Source: Botryosphaeria dothidea
Taxonomy: Eukaryota > Ascomycota > Dothideomycetes > Botryosphaeriales > Botryosphaeriaceae
NCBI GenBank assembly: GCA_011503125.2
Contig: WWBZ02000073.1
Span: 2,728,001-2,792,000, forward strand
Direction of reading: 5' to 3'
Length of the DNA stretch: 64,000 nt
Under the pieces are notes generated by a model. It was not told the DNA's origin, ran no database searches, and was given only the letters and a program-made list of their open reading frames with translations. Both the position numbers and the translations under genes were made by a program. This document shows, piece by piece, positions 24,801 through 38,121 of this stretch; position 1 is the first letter of the stretch, and each line of letters begins with the position of its first letter.

Positions 24801-25069
24801 GCGCTGCTCGAACGGTCCAGGAAGTATGTCATGGACATGGGGGCGGCTTCGCGCAATGTTGCTCAAAGGAGCAGCGCAGGAGCAGCGCGAAAGCGGACCA
24901 ACCACTTGGTGCCCTGTCCCGGGCGGGATGTGATGGGATGGCCCGTTGTGCACCAGTCCGGCGGGCTCAGTCTCGCACGCGGCATCGTTCATATTGGGCC
25001 GAACAATGGGCACGAGCTTGCTAAATATGCGCATGCGCAATTGTAATCCAGTAAAGTGACTGGCGAGCT

Positions 25070-25147
25070 ATGGGCAATGGAAGCATTCGTCCGGATAGCA
25101 ATGACACTCGAAACGCAGCGCTTTCGTGCGGACGAATGCCCCAGCTG
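25070..25147. repeat. Inverted-repeat element, copy 1
   Basis: Left arm TATGGGCAATGG then AAGCATTCGTCCGGA (25081-25095); right arm TGCGGACGAATGC (25127-25139) followed by CCCAGCTG. The inner 13-15 bp pair almost perfectly; the outer right end is diverged or shortened relative to the other copies. Confidence 0.75.
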
Positions 25148-28100
25148 CTAGGATACGCCGTGATGTCGACCCTCAGGGGCTGGTCTTACCAAGCAGGCAG
25201 ATCGCCGGCGGATTGTCGATAGCGCTAACTTGCTATAGCAGCCAAGTCCGGGGATCGCCAAGAGACGATCGACCAGTTGCGCAGAAAGCGCTTTTTAGGC
25301 TTCACGGTCCTTCACCCGCTGCGCGAGTAGACGATGAGCCGAATCGCCGGTCCCCTTTCATCGTACTGGCGCAACTTATTCTCCGCAACAACATGGCAGT
25401 CATGCGAACCCACATGGCGGCGATTGAGCGAGCTCACAACTGCCGTGCTCCTCGACTGCGTGAACAAACGTCGACGAACGATTGCTGAACAGCAGTGCGT
25501 ATCGCACGCATCACGGGGCAGAAGAGTGAGCCAATCAGAACCCCAAGTAATAAACGATCCCCGCAGCCCGGACCTGCCAGCTGGGATCGTCCTGATCTCA
25601 ATTTGTGGTCGCTCGGGAATCTAGTGCGACCGTCAGATCTGCTGGGATCTGGATCTGGATCTGAATCTCACTCACATGTGCGTTTCGTCTCAGCGCAAGT
25701 GAAGGACAACTGAAGCGCATACTCACACACAAAGGGTCGAGAGGTCAATCTGGATGGTCTGGCGTTCTTACCACCCCTTGTTCATCTGCCTGAACACTCC
25801 AGATCCTCACCTGAAAGGACACAATGCTTTCAAAAAGGCTTTTTTTTCACCTGAGCACGGGTAACGAGAGGCGACGCCAGGGGCTTTCTAGAGCGATTGA
25901 ACCGTCGCGCTCCGCCGACGAATCGGGTGCGCAGCGCCCTCTCCATCTCAAAAAGATCTCGACCCCCGACCCAGCGTCACTCAAGAAAGCCGGAAACGGC
26001 TTCTGCAGTTGCCCGTCGACTGGCTTGTCGCCTTGTGCAGTGTGACTAAACGTCTGTGTCAGGAGTAGGGCTCGCGCCAGCAAGGGCTGGCGCCAGGTTG
26101 GAGTATTTCGAATTGCTTCTATTGACGTTCCAGCTGTGTTGTTGCAGTATGAGATCACAACGAGAATGGCATGGTTGGCGTTGGCGGAGTTGGCTGTTCC
26201 TACGAGCATACGAGTATTCCTAAGCCGGCCAGCCGTGCTGCAGCGTGGCGTTCCAAGAAACTGCCAAGGAATCTAGCAGTGATCACCGGCCAGATCTTGA
26301 TCTCGGCTGGAGCCGGAGTCGGGTGGGCGTAAGCCCCCGGGCGGTTTGCAATGGCTAATCTGTCATACAGACAAACCTGACAGCCGCTAAGCAGCTTCAC
26401 ACGGCGGCGCCTCCTCTTCCATGGACTTGTAGAGACGCTGGCGGCTACCGGATCATAGCTTGGCGGGCTCCCATTGGCAGGCTCCTGGTGCCGCTGCTCC
26501 GGTTTTGGGTGCTCACGACGTTCGAGGCCCCGACATCAAGCAAAAAGGGCAAGCATTGATTGATCCTCCCGCGGGCAGATTCCCAGTGGGCGACGGCGGG
26601 CCCCTCCGCGGAGCGCTGCCACTGCCGATCATTCACTCTGCTGGAACAGAACTGTCATAGGCACCCGTCCATGTGCTACTTGCGCAAGCAAGCACCACAG
26701 GGCTGCCCGAGCCTCGTCGCAAAGCTGTCTTCAAACATGACAGTGCTCCTGCAGATCGCGACCGGGGGCGTGAGTCAGGAAACTCGCAAAGCTAGAAAAG
26801 AAAAGCAGCGCCCAAGCTCGCGCTCGGCCTTCGCGCTTTGGAAACTCCGTCCCCGCGCCGCAGAGCCACAGCGCGAGCCAGATGTTGTGCGTTTCAATGC
26901 GCCGCTGCCGCGAAAAGGCTGCGTGTTGCCTGCGCCCGACGGAGGTTGCAGCGGCTCTCCCGCCGCTCTGCCGCTCCACCGGTCCGCTCTGCGTCGTTTG
27001 CCTCATCTCATCGCGCTGGCCCTCGTATCGGCGCTGCCTCCTGCACGCGCACGTGCTGAGCGTCGCTGACCGCGTCGCTCGCTTCATCATCTCGCGCCTG
27101 CTCCAATCGCAGCCCTCAACCTCGCCCCTTGACGACAACGCCAAGCACGAGGGCTTCTAGAAAGACGCATCTTTTCCAGGTGCCCCACACCCACGCCCTG
27201 CCTCGCTTGCTACTCAGGCATCACTGCTCTCATCACGGCGTACCGCTCATCTCATGCCCATCTCGCAAAACTAAGCTACATCCAGCACATGCCCAATTTA
27301 TTGCGGAATTTCCACCACTAAGCCCCCGCGGCCTATAGTTCATTGCCTCCTGATGCCCCCATGGAGATAGTCGCCTCGAAAGGCAATCGACGAGAGATGA
27401 CTTGGGGTGGAATATCCCCACAGTTTTCGGTGCCCTCGCGCCCACGACTCGCCGCCTACTTCGCGTTCGCTTTGCACGAGTCAACAAGCCGGTGCGCTAG
27501 CCGCCTCTCCTATTGCCCGTCGGCATGTTCTGAGCTTGCGGCCCCCAACGTCCAAGCTTTTGAGCAAGCAGCCGACCTTCGCTGCTAGACAGGCCCATCC
27601 TCGCGTGCGCCAGCTGTCGAGTGGCCGCTATGCGGAGCCAACCCCGAGAAGCCCCTCCCGCCTCTGCTTCGTTCCCTTCCACGGGCCCACATGTCGTCCA
27701 GGCCCGTCTACCGTGCTGGGTTGTCCCATCGCGCACGCCGAAGCTTCCCTACAATTGCCCGATCTGGCTTCGTGTCGTGTGGCTGTTGCGTGCTTCAATG
27801 GAAGTTTTTAAGGTTAACCGCTTAGGTGCCTCTGCCTCGGTGCTCACTTACATTGCTGGCGACTCATCAGCGCCCTGCCGACGAGCCGGATCAGAAAGCG
27901 GCTAAAGGCACGCACTCACGCCTGGGCGCTGAGAAAAAGCAGGAATGCATTGCTTGACCTGTTGGGCGTGGAAGCAGAAGTCGCCGCTACCACAGATGTG
28001 GTAGGTGCCGCGGATGTCGCCTCTCGCGCGTCTCATCTCAACGGTCCTCCACTATATTGCGTAATGAGTAGCGCGGAACAGACGGCCGGATTCCTTCTCC

Positions 28101-28397
28101 CAGTAAAACTGAAGCACCGGAACTTGTCGCAAAAGTTATTTTTTTGTTCTGACCTCTCGGGAAGGCAGGGACGAGGATTCCGGAGAATCTGTGGTCGAGG
28201 GTGGGCACCGGAAAAAAAGGTTCTGAGATGCAGGTTCGTTGCAGATGGGCTTGTCCCTGCGCGCGCTTGATGGAGCAAAATTCCCCATATTGTTCCTGAC
28301 AGCTCACTTAGACGAAGCAGCTTGGCCTCGTCATCTCGGAAGCCGGCCAGCTGCTTCGTGTTCCGCTGCATCCACAGCCCTTGAACAAACTTTACTC

Positions 28398-28469
28398 TGT
28401 GGGGAGTTGAAGCATTCATCCGGATAACTCTGTCACCGGGGACAACATACATGCTTCAACTCTCCATAG
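28398..28469. repeat. Inverted-repeat element, copy 2
   Basis: Left arm TGTGGGGAGTTGAAGCATTC then ATCCGGA; right arm ATGCTTCAACTCTCCATA. The right arm lacks the inner TCCGGAC block, making this the shortest copy. The centre contains CTCTGTCACC, similar to the centre of copy 5. Confidence 0.8.
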
Positions 28470-31400
28470 CAGTCCTGATGGGCTCTTTGTCTGCGGAGGT
28501 ATCGCGGCGCTGATCAGGCTGCAGCGCCCATCCGTAGAAATCTTGGTCCCTGCCAGTTTGCTTTTTTCGCACACCGTACCTGTTTGTCTCGCCCTATCAT
28601 TTCACCCTTACTGATCTTCGCTCAGAAACTGCTCCATAACTTTTTGTCGGCACATCGGTTCTTCTGCACTCTACCCCCACCCGCAATTACTTTAACTCAG
28701 CCTTTGCAACTATTGATTTGCGCTGATCTCTGGCAGGGACCCGGGTCCGAGGGTTAATCTATCGCCTCGAGCGCAATATATCTAAAACGTTGAGATCTGA
28801 CTGCACGCGCTTTCGCATCGCCCCCTTCTATTTCGAGCATTCAGACACATGCCTACTCGGCGGTGGCTTCCCGCGACGGGTGGTCTGGCACTGGACTTCA
28901 GCCTACATCCACAGCGGATATCCTGTCCTACACATCTGCGGGACGGGTGACCCGGTTGCGGGCGAGCTCCCCTAGTTCCGCGGACCGATAGCCGAGCGAT
29001 CGCAACCAAGATGCGACTGAGTCTGAGCTCAGATCTGACTTCAGGTATGGCACAGTCCTTTGCCCTTTCGTATGCAATTCGGCCCTGATGGGTATCAACA
29101 GCAAGACACATTACGGGGAGAAATGGCAAGGCGAGCATCGGAACCTGGTTTGCCGTACCTCCTGCGGGTGCTGCAAGGGACTCAACCCTTCTCCTCGCCG
29201 CCTTACCGTTCCCTGAGTCGTGACTTGCCGGTCAACGTTGTCCAAGCACATGTTCCTCAGGTCCGGCCCACGGCTCGGGTTCCGATCAGATCACTCTGAT
29301 GCTAGATGATGTATGCCGCGCTAGCGCTGATTGGGGGATATGAGTAAGTTTTATGCATGTCTTCGTAGTAGTGGATGGGCGCTATCTCAGACGATCCAGA
29401 CATGACGGCTTGTTCCTGTCGCCATGTTCCCCATTTTGCTCATACAAAGCATAGGTTTCCCGCGAAAACCTTCCTCCGCGAGCTCAGAATCAGGTGATAC
29501 TCGCCCCTTTACAAGTCATGTACAACAGCACCCGCAGTTCCTGCATTCATCAATTCGTTGCCTGCATATCCATAGCAGTGAGGCAACGACGATAAGGCGA
29601 CAACCAGAAGCCAGGACCCACCGCCATCACCATGTACGCCACCCACAAAAGTTTGTCATGGGTTCTCAAAATACCCAAAACACTAGATTCCCGGATCCTT
29701 CCCGCGTGCACATCCTCAGTCTCTTCCGACGGTACTTCGCCGAGTGGCTGTTTCGTAACTCCGAGAGCCGGTGAGAGGTTCCACATGTATATCGCTGCAG
29801 CGAAAGGGTCCCTTCCCTATTCTGACGCATTCCAAAATACCAATTCAGGCAATCCGCCTTTACCCTGGCCGCAAACCTCTTACCCTTTCGCATACAGCAT
29901 CCCGTCACAAAACGGCGCGGCGGGCCCAATCGGACGGGCACCGGATTAAAGATGCGATCTGTCGTCCGGAGGCCCTGCGTCCACCTCGACAAGCCACACT
30001 GGTGAGAATACGGCAGGCAAAGAATTTAGATTGTTTTACCTTATCTACGCCTTCCTGGTAAACCCACCACAAGACCGCTCTCACGTACGAAGCATCCCCT
30101 ACCTTTGCACCCCTTCGCCCCCGGTTTCTTGCCTGTTTCTCTCACCTCCAAACGCTCTAGATGGTCCACAGAGATCCACCCTGGATAAGTTAGCGCGATC
30201 TGAAGCTTCCTTCTCCTTGGTCTCTCAGCCGTTCTTCCGGTGTGGCTTTGCTCCAGATCTACCGACCTTGTCGCCACTACATTGCCCTTTTTCGATAAAG
30301 GCTGAGGCGAGGCAATAAAGTATCTTCGGAAGTATGACGCTGCGAGCTTTCATGGTGGTAGTGTGCAGCAATTGTGGTAGATGGTAAGCAAGCATCATCG
30401 ATCGCGCCCGCAGAGATTTGCAACGGTATAGTGTCAATCAACGAAAGAAAAAAACCCACAAGCATTAGCGTCCGGGCGGAAGGATCTAGATCGTGATCCT
30501 CAGGATTTTACAGCTCTCAGCTCTTTGATTTTTTTTTTCTTCCCAGCAGACACTCTCAAGTCGAGCCGGTCAGCCGTGGCGGCTTTTGTCACCCTTCAAC
30601 ACCGGGACCACTACTACTCTACTCACGGCACAAGAAGACTACCTGCCTTAGCGTGTGGATACTCCTATTACCTCTGCACCCCGGCCGAGAGAAAAAAGAG
30701 CGGGGAAAGAGGAAGGTACAGGGTCAACGCGGAAGGAGATGCATGTTGCGTTGTTTTTTCGGTCCGCCGTCCGCGATTTCGACCAGTAGCCTTGCGTCGC
30801 CGCATCGCTGCGCCGCGGTAAGATCAGGCAAGAGTCCCTTGTGAATTAGAAGGGCACCTGTTTCCCGTCAGGTACCTTTTACTTTCTCCACAATTTTTTT
30901 TTTTGCGGTCTCGGCAGGTGCGTGGCTGCGGCTCACGACATGGGGGAGTATTTGGAATGTTGGTTCCCTTCTCCACCTCGTGACTGCATCATTCAGGTGT
31001 GGTTTCTTTGCTTTTGTGATTGCCTTTATGGTTGCTTACACGCATATCAGCTCTTTTTTTTTTTTTTTGTTGAGGGATGCTAAAATGTGTGCAGCTTTGT
31101 CCTACTCGTGGTGTCCCCATGACTACGAAAATTGTTCAGTAACTTGAGCAAGACATATTATGTGGCCGATGGTGAGGCTGCTACGCGCAGTGTTGATCTC
31201 TGAACGTATACGGCCCGGAAGACAGAAAGCGCCACGAATGCAAAGCCATTTTTTAATTGCAGGTACATGCTTTGACATGTGAGTGCGATATACGCCGTGA
31301 TTGTCCGAGACGTGAAGGAGGGAGCGACGTCTCTTTTTTTTTTTTGGCTCTTCACTTTCTCCATCTGCCGAGCCTCACGGTGATACAAGCCTCGGGATGG

Positions 31401-31498
31401 ACGATGCCCGAAGGATGATGCTTTTGTTGCGGGTTAATTATGGAGTCACGGTTTGGCAAAAGAGTACGAGCACGGTCTTACATCGGCAAGTGCACATG

Positions 31499-31586
31499 TC
31501 TGGGTAGTCGAAGCATTCGGCCGGACGTGAGTGTAATCATTTTTGCTGAACACTTGCATCCGGGCGAATGCCTTCAACTCCCCATG
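31499..31586. repeat. Inverted-repeat element, copy 3
   Basis: Left arm TGGGTAGTCGAAGCATTCGG then CCGGACG (31501-31527); right arm GCATCCGGGCGAATGCC then TTCAACTCCCCATG (31555-31586). Arms of about 27-30 bp with a few mismatches around a spacer of about 27 bp. Confidence 0.85.
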
Positions 31587-34302
31587 CTTACTCGCGCTTC
31601 GTATTGCTATACTTTTGCGGTTCGTTTCGTATACAGGATTCCTGAAATCGTGGGGCAGGACACTGAGCACACGGACACCCTCGAGGCGCCGAACTAACGT
31701 TTTGTGACGACGTTTGGCGGATGACGCACGCAAAAGGCGCACAGGCAGGAAGCTCGGCGACTTCGTACGATACGCCGTTTTTGACGAAGCGTCGTGTCTC
31801 TGTTCTCTGGCACGCTACGTTCGTTAGTGCCACCGGTTGAAAAGCCTTGGTCGACTTAGTGCCGGGTGTGGGTGAGTGGTTTCTCTCTACCCTCTCTACT
31901 TTTCGAAACGGCGGCTCTAGCGCTCTGGCTTAGCTGGCTGTTGACGCGTGGGTGCCCAACGCTTCTTTCTCCACTGACTTCTTTTCGCTGATCGCTTGTC
32001 AGAAGCAGAAACACCGACGCGGTGTCTATTTTCGTGAGCTGTCCCTCGTGTCTCGGAGCGATGGTGCGCCTTGGCGTGCCTTGCGGTCGGCGAGGCTATA
32101 CTTTGCGGATGAATGGGGAAAGATTGGGATGAGCAAGCGCCGTATTCTTCCAGACGAGAGTGGGATTCGATTGTGAGCCTTATGCCCTTTTCCTATCCTG
32201 TCCCCGAGCTGTCCCGGAGCGGTGCTTGTTGAGAGCTCTTTGATATCCTGCGCTTCGCTGGGCGGCGGTACTCCGTATTGAGAGAGGTTTCCATTCGGCA
32301 AAAAAGCCGCAGTTGGCTGAGTTTTCTCATGCGACGTGTTCAGTAAGCTCTACTCTCCGAATTCCAAGGTTGAAAGATGCATAGAATGTTGAGAGGAGCT
32401 TTGGCACCCTTCTATAACCATCCTCGCGAAGGATTTTGATCCTTTGTTGTTGGAGTACACTGTTTATTCGTCGAATAATCGCCAGGCTTCAAAGTTACCA
32501 TAATGTCTCGCAGTTACAACCGGGAAAGAGAGCTGTTGATATTTTGGAGAGACTTCAGCTCTTCGACTTTGTTGAGTCATCCATTGCTTCCAATCAACCA
32601 CAAATGTTCGTCATACGGCTATTACGCTTGAGCTCTTCCATCAGTGACACTCACTCGATTGCAGGATCAATCCTGTTCGTGATGATGTGTCTCGTCGAAG
32701 CAAGCGTTGGGATTGTATGAAGCGAGGGTATTCCTGCACCGCACTGTGGCACTTCCAGCCATAGGGAGCATCTGCATCCTTCAGACGCACTCTCTGAAGT
32801 CAGAGTCATGAGGATCTGGCAGTACGACTGCCCAAGCTCAGGCATCGGACCAGTCTTGATCTCCAACGGTACATCTCGGACACCCTACACATTCATCCTG
32901 GCCTTCCTCAACATTCAAATAGGTTCTTTCCACAAAATGCACCCGTACAGCAAGAGGAGTGAGAAGGCCCGACATCAGAAATGATTGGGAGAAGATAGGA
33001 GCATGCAGCCGAAGGTTTTCCGTAATGCGCCTACTCCAGACCAGAACACTTCTGTCGTCGCACTGCGAGAATCATGCAAGTTACGCTTTTCTGCCCATCC
33101 AGGATTATTGCTGACGATTTCTCTTGGGTTGCGCAATTAGACCGCCCAAATCGCACGCTTCCATTGATAACGCTCGCGAAAACGAGCCACTCGTACGACA
33201 TGCGCACGAGGTCGCCGTTCATTTCAGCACACATGCTTCACATGAAGCGCCTCGCAAGCGATATCGGCCTGTGCTTTCCCCTCAGACCTTTACTCCGTGT
33301 CGAAGACGACAATGTCCTCCGTCGATGCATCGCGGCGACGCAATGGGAAGGTGAGACAAGCAGTGCATTGAGCACAGCGCAGGAATCATCAATGCAACAA
33401 CATCACCAGGCTCCGCGAGATCTCCAAACGGGCGAGGAGGGAGTGAAATACATGCAGCCAGGGAGCGGAACAAGCGGATGTGAGCAGCCAGTAAGCCAAT
33501 CCAACACCACACTGCAGCGGATAGGTGCAGCATCCCGCTCCCTACCCGCAGTAAGCTGTCGCCCATCATCCACTCAGCGCCATCTAACAACCAGAACAGC
33601 AGCCTTCCAATCAACGGTCCCCTCTCCACCGTCCAACACACCCACTTGTCCGCCAGCTGGGCCACATAACGGCGTGCATGCATGGGGACGCGCATGCATC
33701 GCGACGCATGATTATCATGGATCGGCAAGCATTGCACCCCTACGCCCATCACCCTACCATCGATCCACATCGTTGTTCATGACCCCGTTCCCAGGTTTCG
33801 GAGTGAACGAAGGATCAAAAGGGTAGGGTTCGTTTTGGCCCCCCCCCCCCGGGACTTTTCAACCACGAACACACGAGAAGATGGATAAACAACTCTGTAT
33901 GGCGCAGAAGAAGCGGTGGAACTCACATGGCGGTAGCGTAGAACCTACTACAATTTTGAGCGCCCATCGTAGCGGTCCATAGTTCCATGTACAACAGCCG
34001 CGACTGCATACAAGCGTGCCGTGCGCTGCTGCTCGCTGCGCGAGTCACCCCCTCTTTTCTCTCCACATGCACAACCCAAAGCGAACAAGACGGACCAGTG
34101 CGTGCATGAGATGATGCACCAATACCGATTCCGTGTCTTCCACCAGCGAGTAAAATAGATGGAATACGAGGGCTGGTGATGGGGCCAAGGCGCGCCAACA
34201 CCATCTCTCCTCCCTAGTGGGCCGTGGGGGCCCCTCATCACACTCTCGCTCAGCTTGCCGCCGCATCGTCAATCGCCTAATCAGGCGTTCGTCAGAGAAA
34301 GA

Positions 34303-34348
34303 GCAAAAAGCAAAAAGCAAAAAGCAAAAAGACTGAAAAGACTGAAAA
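34303..34348. repeat. Heptamer (GCAAAAA)4 followed by (GACTGAAAA)2
   Basis: Four tandem GCAAAAA units at 34303-34330 run directly into two GACTGAAAA units at 34331-34348. Simple tandem repeat in non-coding sequence. Confidence 0.9.
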
Positions 34349-37300
34349 GATCGAGATAGTCCCTGCCAAACCCGTCTGCCCTGTTGTCTGTCTTGTCTCA
34401 GATCCTCCGCACCCCGGTTCTGAGCACAACCACCGCCCAAAATTCGCGCGGACACCACTGACTCCTTGAGCCTCACATCCGCAACCCCCGCCGTTTATTG
34501 GGAGAGCGGGCTCGGCTGGCGTGGCACGGCAGACCAATGTGGGAGACATGAACGTCATGAGGCACAGCAAGGGAGGCCTCTTCGATGACGACTCAATCGC
34601 GGCACGCCAGCCAATGATGTTCCGTCGTGCCGCCGAAATGAGGCGCTGGAGCCGTTGTTTGAGCGGACATGGCGATAGCCGTTGCGGGTTCAATCTATTT
34701 GTTTCTCGCCTCGCCGATCTCCGTTACCTTTTCCATTTTTGCTTTTTGGCCGTGTGTTGCCGCGGTGCCGCTTCCCTCATTTCCCTCCTCTTGCTTTTTC
34801 CACCCTTGCGCGCTTTTGCTTGGCCCAGCTCTGTTTGTCGACAGGCTTTGTGGCGAGCTACATGCGTTTGTACAAGACCGTTTCCACACAGGCGAGTGGT
34901 CGCGATCCGAGAGCAACCAGACTTTGCTGCGACGATAATGCAGGAAATGCGTACACGGAATAGAACCTGGCAGGCGGAAACGGATAGGCATTGCGTTTTT
35001 CCCGCCTCGAAAGCAACGCGCCATGCACTTTTCCCCATTATTCCCTCCTATGGTGGTACAACATCAATCCTCCACAAGCCAAGCACCATCGTCTCCACCG
35101 CCTCCCGCAAGCACGAGCCTGAGCTTGTAGCCATTAGAATCCAGACCCTGCATGTCTCATGACCTTTAAGACGGGCGGCTGGTGCGTGCTTGTGTTCAGT
35201 TTTCGCGTCTGCACCAACGTCGTGATCCGTTGAGCCGCCTTTGGCGTCATCAGGGACGGGAAGAAGAGAGCAGGATATCACTGAGACACCAGCTCAGCGT
35301 AGTTGCCGTTCTGATTCCGTTGCCTTCAACGCCTTGTCTATCAATCAGCTGCACTGCTGAGTACGTGTACTACAGACAGAAGCCCTGGAAAAACGCTGGC
35401 GTCAAAGGCGGGATGATGTAAATGCGTGGGGACGTGGGGAAAATTACTTCCATGGCGTGTGATGTAAACATGCTCACAGACTTGCCGGCCGCGATCTTAG
35501 GTGTGTGTGGGTTGGCTATTCGCTTCGCGCGCAAGCACGCCAACGCTCTTTACACTTGCCCCCTAGCTCGAACTTTAGGTCTATTTAGGTGTCCTGGATT
35601 CTTCAAAAACTTAAGTTTCCGCTCAATCTCCATTTTTTCAAGGAGGCTCAGACTTGGTCATCCCCAAGTGTCGCGATCGACACCTTCTCATCCGCCCGTT
35701 TCGGACTTCAGGCATCAGCCCGAGACATTACCAAAAGAAAAAGAGAAACAAACGTGAAGGAAGATTACGCCTCAGACGGCCCCTTACACTTTCAATCGCC
35801 TACCTGCTGCTAGACAAACGTCAGAGTTTTCCTCGGAAAGACATTCACGCTGACCTCCGCCAGAAGGCTTGTGACATCCAAAGCACCTTTCCACCCATCC
35901 AACTCTTCGCCTGTCCCCCCACCGTCGTATTACCCACGCCAAGCAGCTCTAGAACAAGCCTCTCAAGCAGCCACACTGTGAGTTCACAAGTGCTGCATGA
36001 ACGGTCGACCTTGAATCCCGGGAAGCTCTCCTGCCCACAGGCGCAAGCAGGCGTCAGTCCGCATAATGCAGAAGTACTTCGTATCAGCTCTACTCCCCAC
36101 CTCACAACCCAACCATATGTTACACAGCATCAGGTTAGTGGGTAAAATGTCAGGCAGCCTATCAACAGCCCCATCTGGCCTACCAGTCTCTATTCGGACG
36201 GGTAAGAAGCACGACGCAGCTCGTATTCGGCCATCACACTCACTTCAAGCCACTCCCGGAGAATACACAGCACGCAGCCCGCCATCCACATCTCTTAGCG
36301 CACCACGCCCGTGCACTCGGCGGGAAGATCCGCAGCTACCGCTACCCTCCATCGAGAGCGGGAAGGAAGAGATCTCTTCCGACCTGCAAGCGGACTGGAA
36401 GCCGCGCATCGCACATGCATCGCCACTCAGCCACACTTCTCCACTGCTTTCCATACACTGCCCAACACTCGTCTGAATGTGAACTGCATGCATACCACCT
36501 CCGTAATGCCGTCATCCGTTCCATCCTGCCCTTTTCCTTCAGTGCCTGCCCTTCACTCCTCTACCCGTGCATTCTATCCACAAATTACCCTGCTCTGCGC
36601 TGCCCTTTCCCTCCTCAAATGCCCGCCAGATACTCTGCTCACTACCCGCGCCACCTTCTCCACTGCCCCAAAAAGTCACGATCCGAACTTCCCAGCGCCC
36701 CAACCTGCCCTCACACAACCCCCTACCATGCACAGCACCCTGCTTTGAGCCCTGCATACGACGCGCAATCCAAAAACCCAACAATACTCCTTTGACTTCT
36801 CCGAACGTTTTACTTTTTCCTTCCTTCTTCGCTTACACGGCTTTTTTTGTTCCTTTCTTCCCGTGCGTATGTACGCGCCCTCTCCGCACGGGCGCCACGC
36901 CAACTCCGCTTTTAAGAATCAAAAAGAAACACCACAACAGCCGCACGTAGCACCCGCTGGGAAGAAGCAAAGAGAATAAAGAGACCCAAAAAAAAAGCCA
37001 GCAATATCGGAAACGGTTCCGGACGACGTAGCGGTCAAGGATCAGGACATCGGGAAGAAAAAAAAAAGGCAGGGCCGGCAGAAAAGAATATTAAACGTGT
37101 GTACCCGCGGGTGCGCACAGGTATGCGAGGCGTGTTGGGGCTGGTGGTGTCACTACCTTGCGCGCGCTAGAGCGGGAGAGAGAGAGAGAGATAATGCCGT
37201 GCCTTTGAACCGATTATCCGGGCGCGGGCGCGGCTTGTTCGCAAAAATGCGTGCTGGTGGGCGTTTGGCGGTCCCGAAGCTGTGTGCGGCTTCCTCACGA

Positions 37301-37458
37301 GCTGTGGTCTGTGGGGCGTGCCTGTGCTGTTTGCTTGCTTGACTAGAACGAGAGGCTACAGGCAGCTGCCTTTCTCGATGGTGCTGTGGGAATGGGGCAT
37401 TGCTGTTGCACGAAAAATGGTAGATGTCTTGCGCATCATCACGTGGTCGCGGAAGACT

Positions 37459-37547
37459 CGTGGGGAGTTGAAGCAACATTTAGCACGCAAACGTCATCAA
37501 TATATCTGAACACACTCTCGTCCGGATCAATGCTTCAACTCCCCGTG
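37459..37547. repeat. Inverted-repeat element, copy 4
   Basis: Left arm CGTGGGGAGTTGAAGCA (37459-37475); right arm TCCGGATCAATGCTTCAACT then CCCCGTG (37521-37547). The outer 15-17 bp pair nearly perfectly; the inner left arm has diverged. Confidence 0.85.
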
Positions 37548-37950
37548 CACACTTGCCAAAAGTAGAGGCCCTGAGCCTAAGCGTATTGAAGCATGGCTGG
37601 AACATCTGTATTACAGAGCGTCGTCGTGTTCTAGAGCATTAGGAGTACGATCAAAGGAAAGAAGGTAGGAGAAGGTAAAAATGATCTGACGTAGAAAAAT
37701 AAATGCCCATGGACAACTTTGACGGCAGCAACGATGACGGAGAATGCGTCTACATCCGACGGTACTGCACCCCACAAAGATGAAGAATTGAAAATTGCAC
37801 ATGGCTCATCCGGTGAATACATCAACCACACAGGAGGAGAAAAAAAGCAAGTGAAAAAGCTGAGGGCCAAAGATCATGGAGATGGACGTAGCTGCAGCAG
37901 TGGTGGCGGTAGGATGGTGTGTTGGTGGCGTTCCGGATGAGGCTGAAACC

Positions 37951-37975
37951 CAGTGGGAAGTCCGAAGCATTACAT
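37951..37975. repeat. Possible solo arm of the inverted-repeat family
   Basis: CAGTGGGAAGTCCGAAGCAT resembles the left arm with one inserted C. No matching right arm is seen before copy 5 begins at 38035. Confidence 0.45.
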
Positions 37976-38034
37976 GCCTACAGAGCGGGTGGTGGTGCTG
38001 CAGCCGACAGTGGTTCTCAACAGACATCAACTTT

Positions 38035-38121
38035 CGTGGGGAGTCGAAGCATTCGTTCGGACGCCTTTGTCACCAGAAATGGATTACGCCTGCGTCCGGA
38101 CAAACGCTTCGACTCCCTACG
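38035..38121. repeat. Inverted-repeat element, copy 5 (best-preserved)
   Basis: Left arm CGTGGGGAGTCGAAGCATTC then GTTCGGACGC (38035-38064); right arm GCGTCCGGACAAACGCTTCG then ACTCCCTACG (38092-38121). The arms are about 30 bp with four mismatches around a 27 bp centre. The left AGTCGAAGC and right GCTTCGACT carry the same C/G variant in both arms. The flanks offer a possible CG/CG two-base end. Confidence 0.9.

Noticed and set aside
33074..33826. 250-codon plus-strand open frame
   Set aside because: No domain or repeat of known type; starts and ends in sequence of ordinary intergenic character.
34521..35162. 213-codon plus-strand open frame
   Set aside because: No domain; a Cys/Leu-rich middle part looks hydrophobic by composition, and no partner exon or conserved motif is seen.
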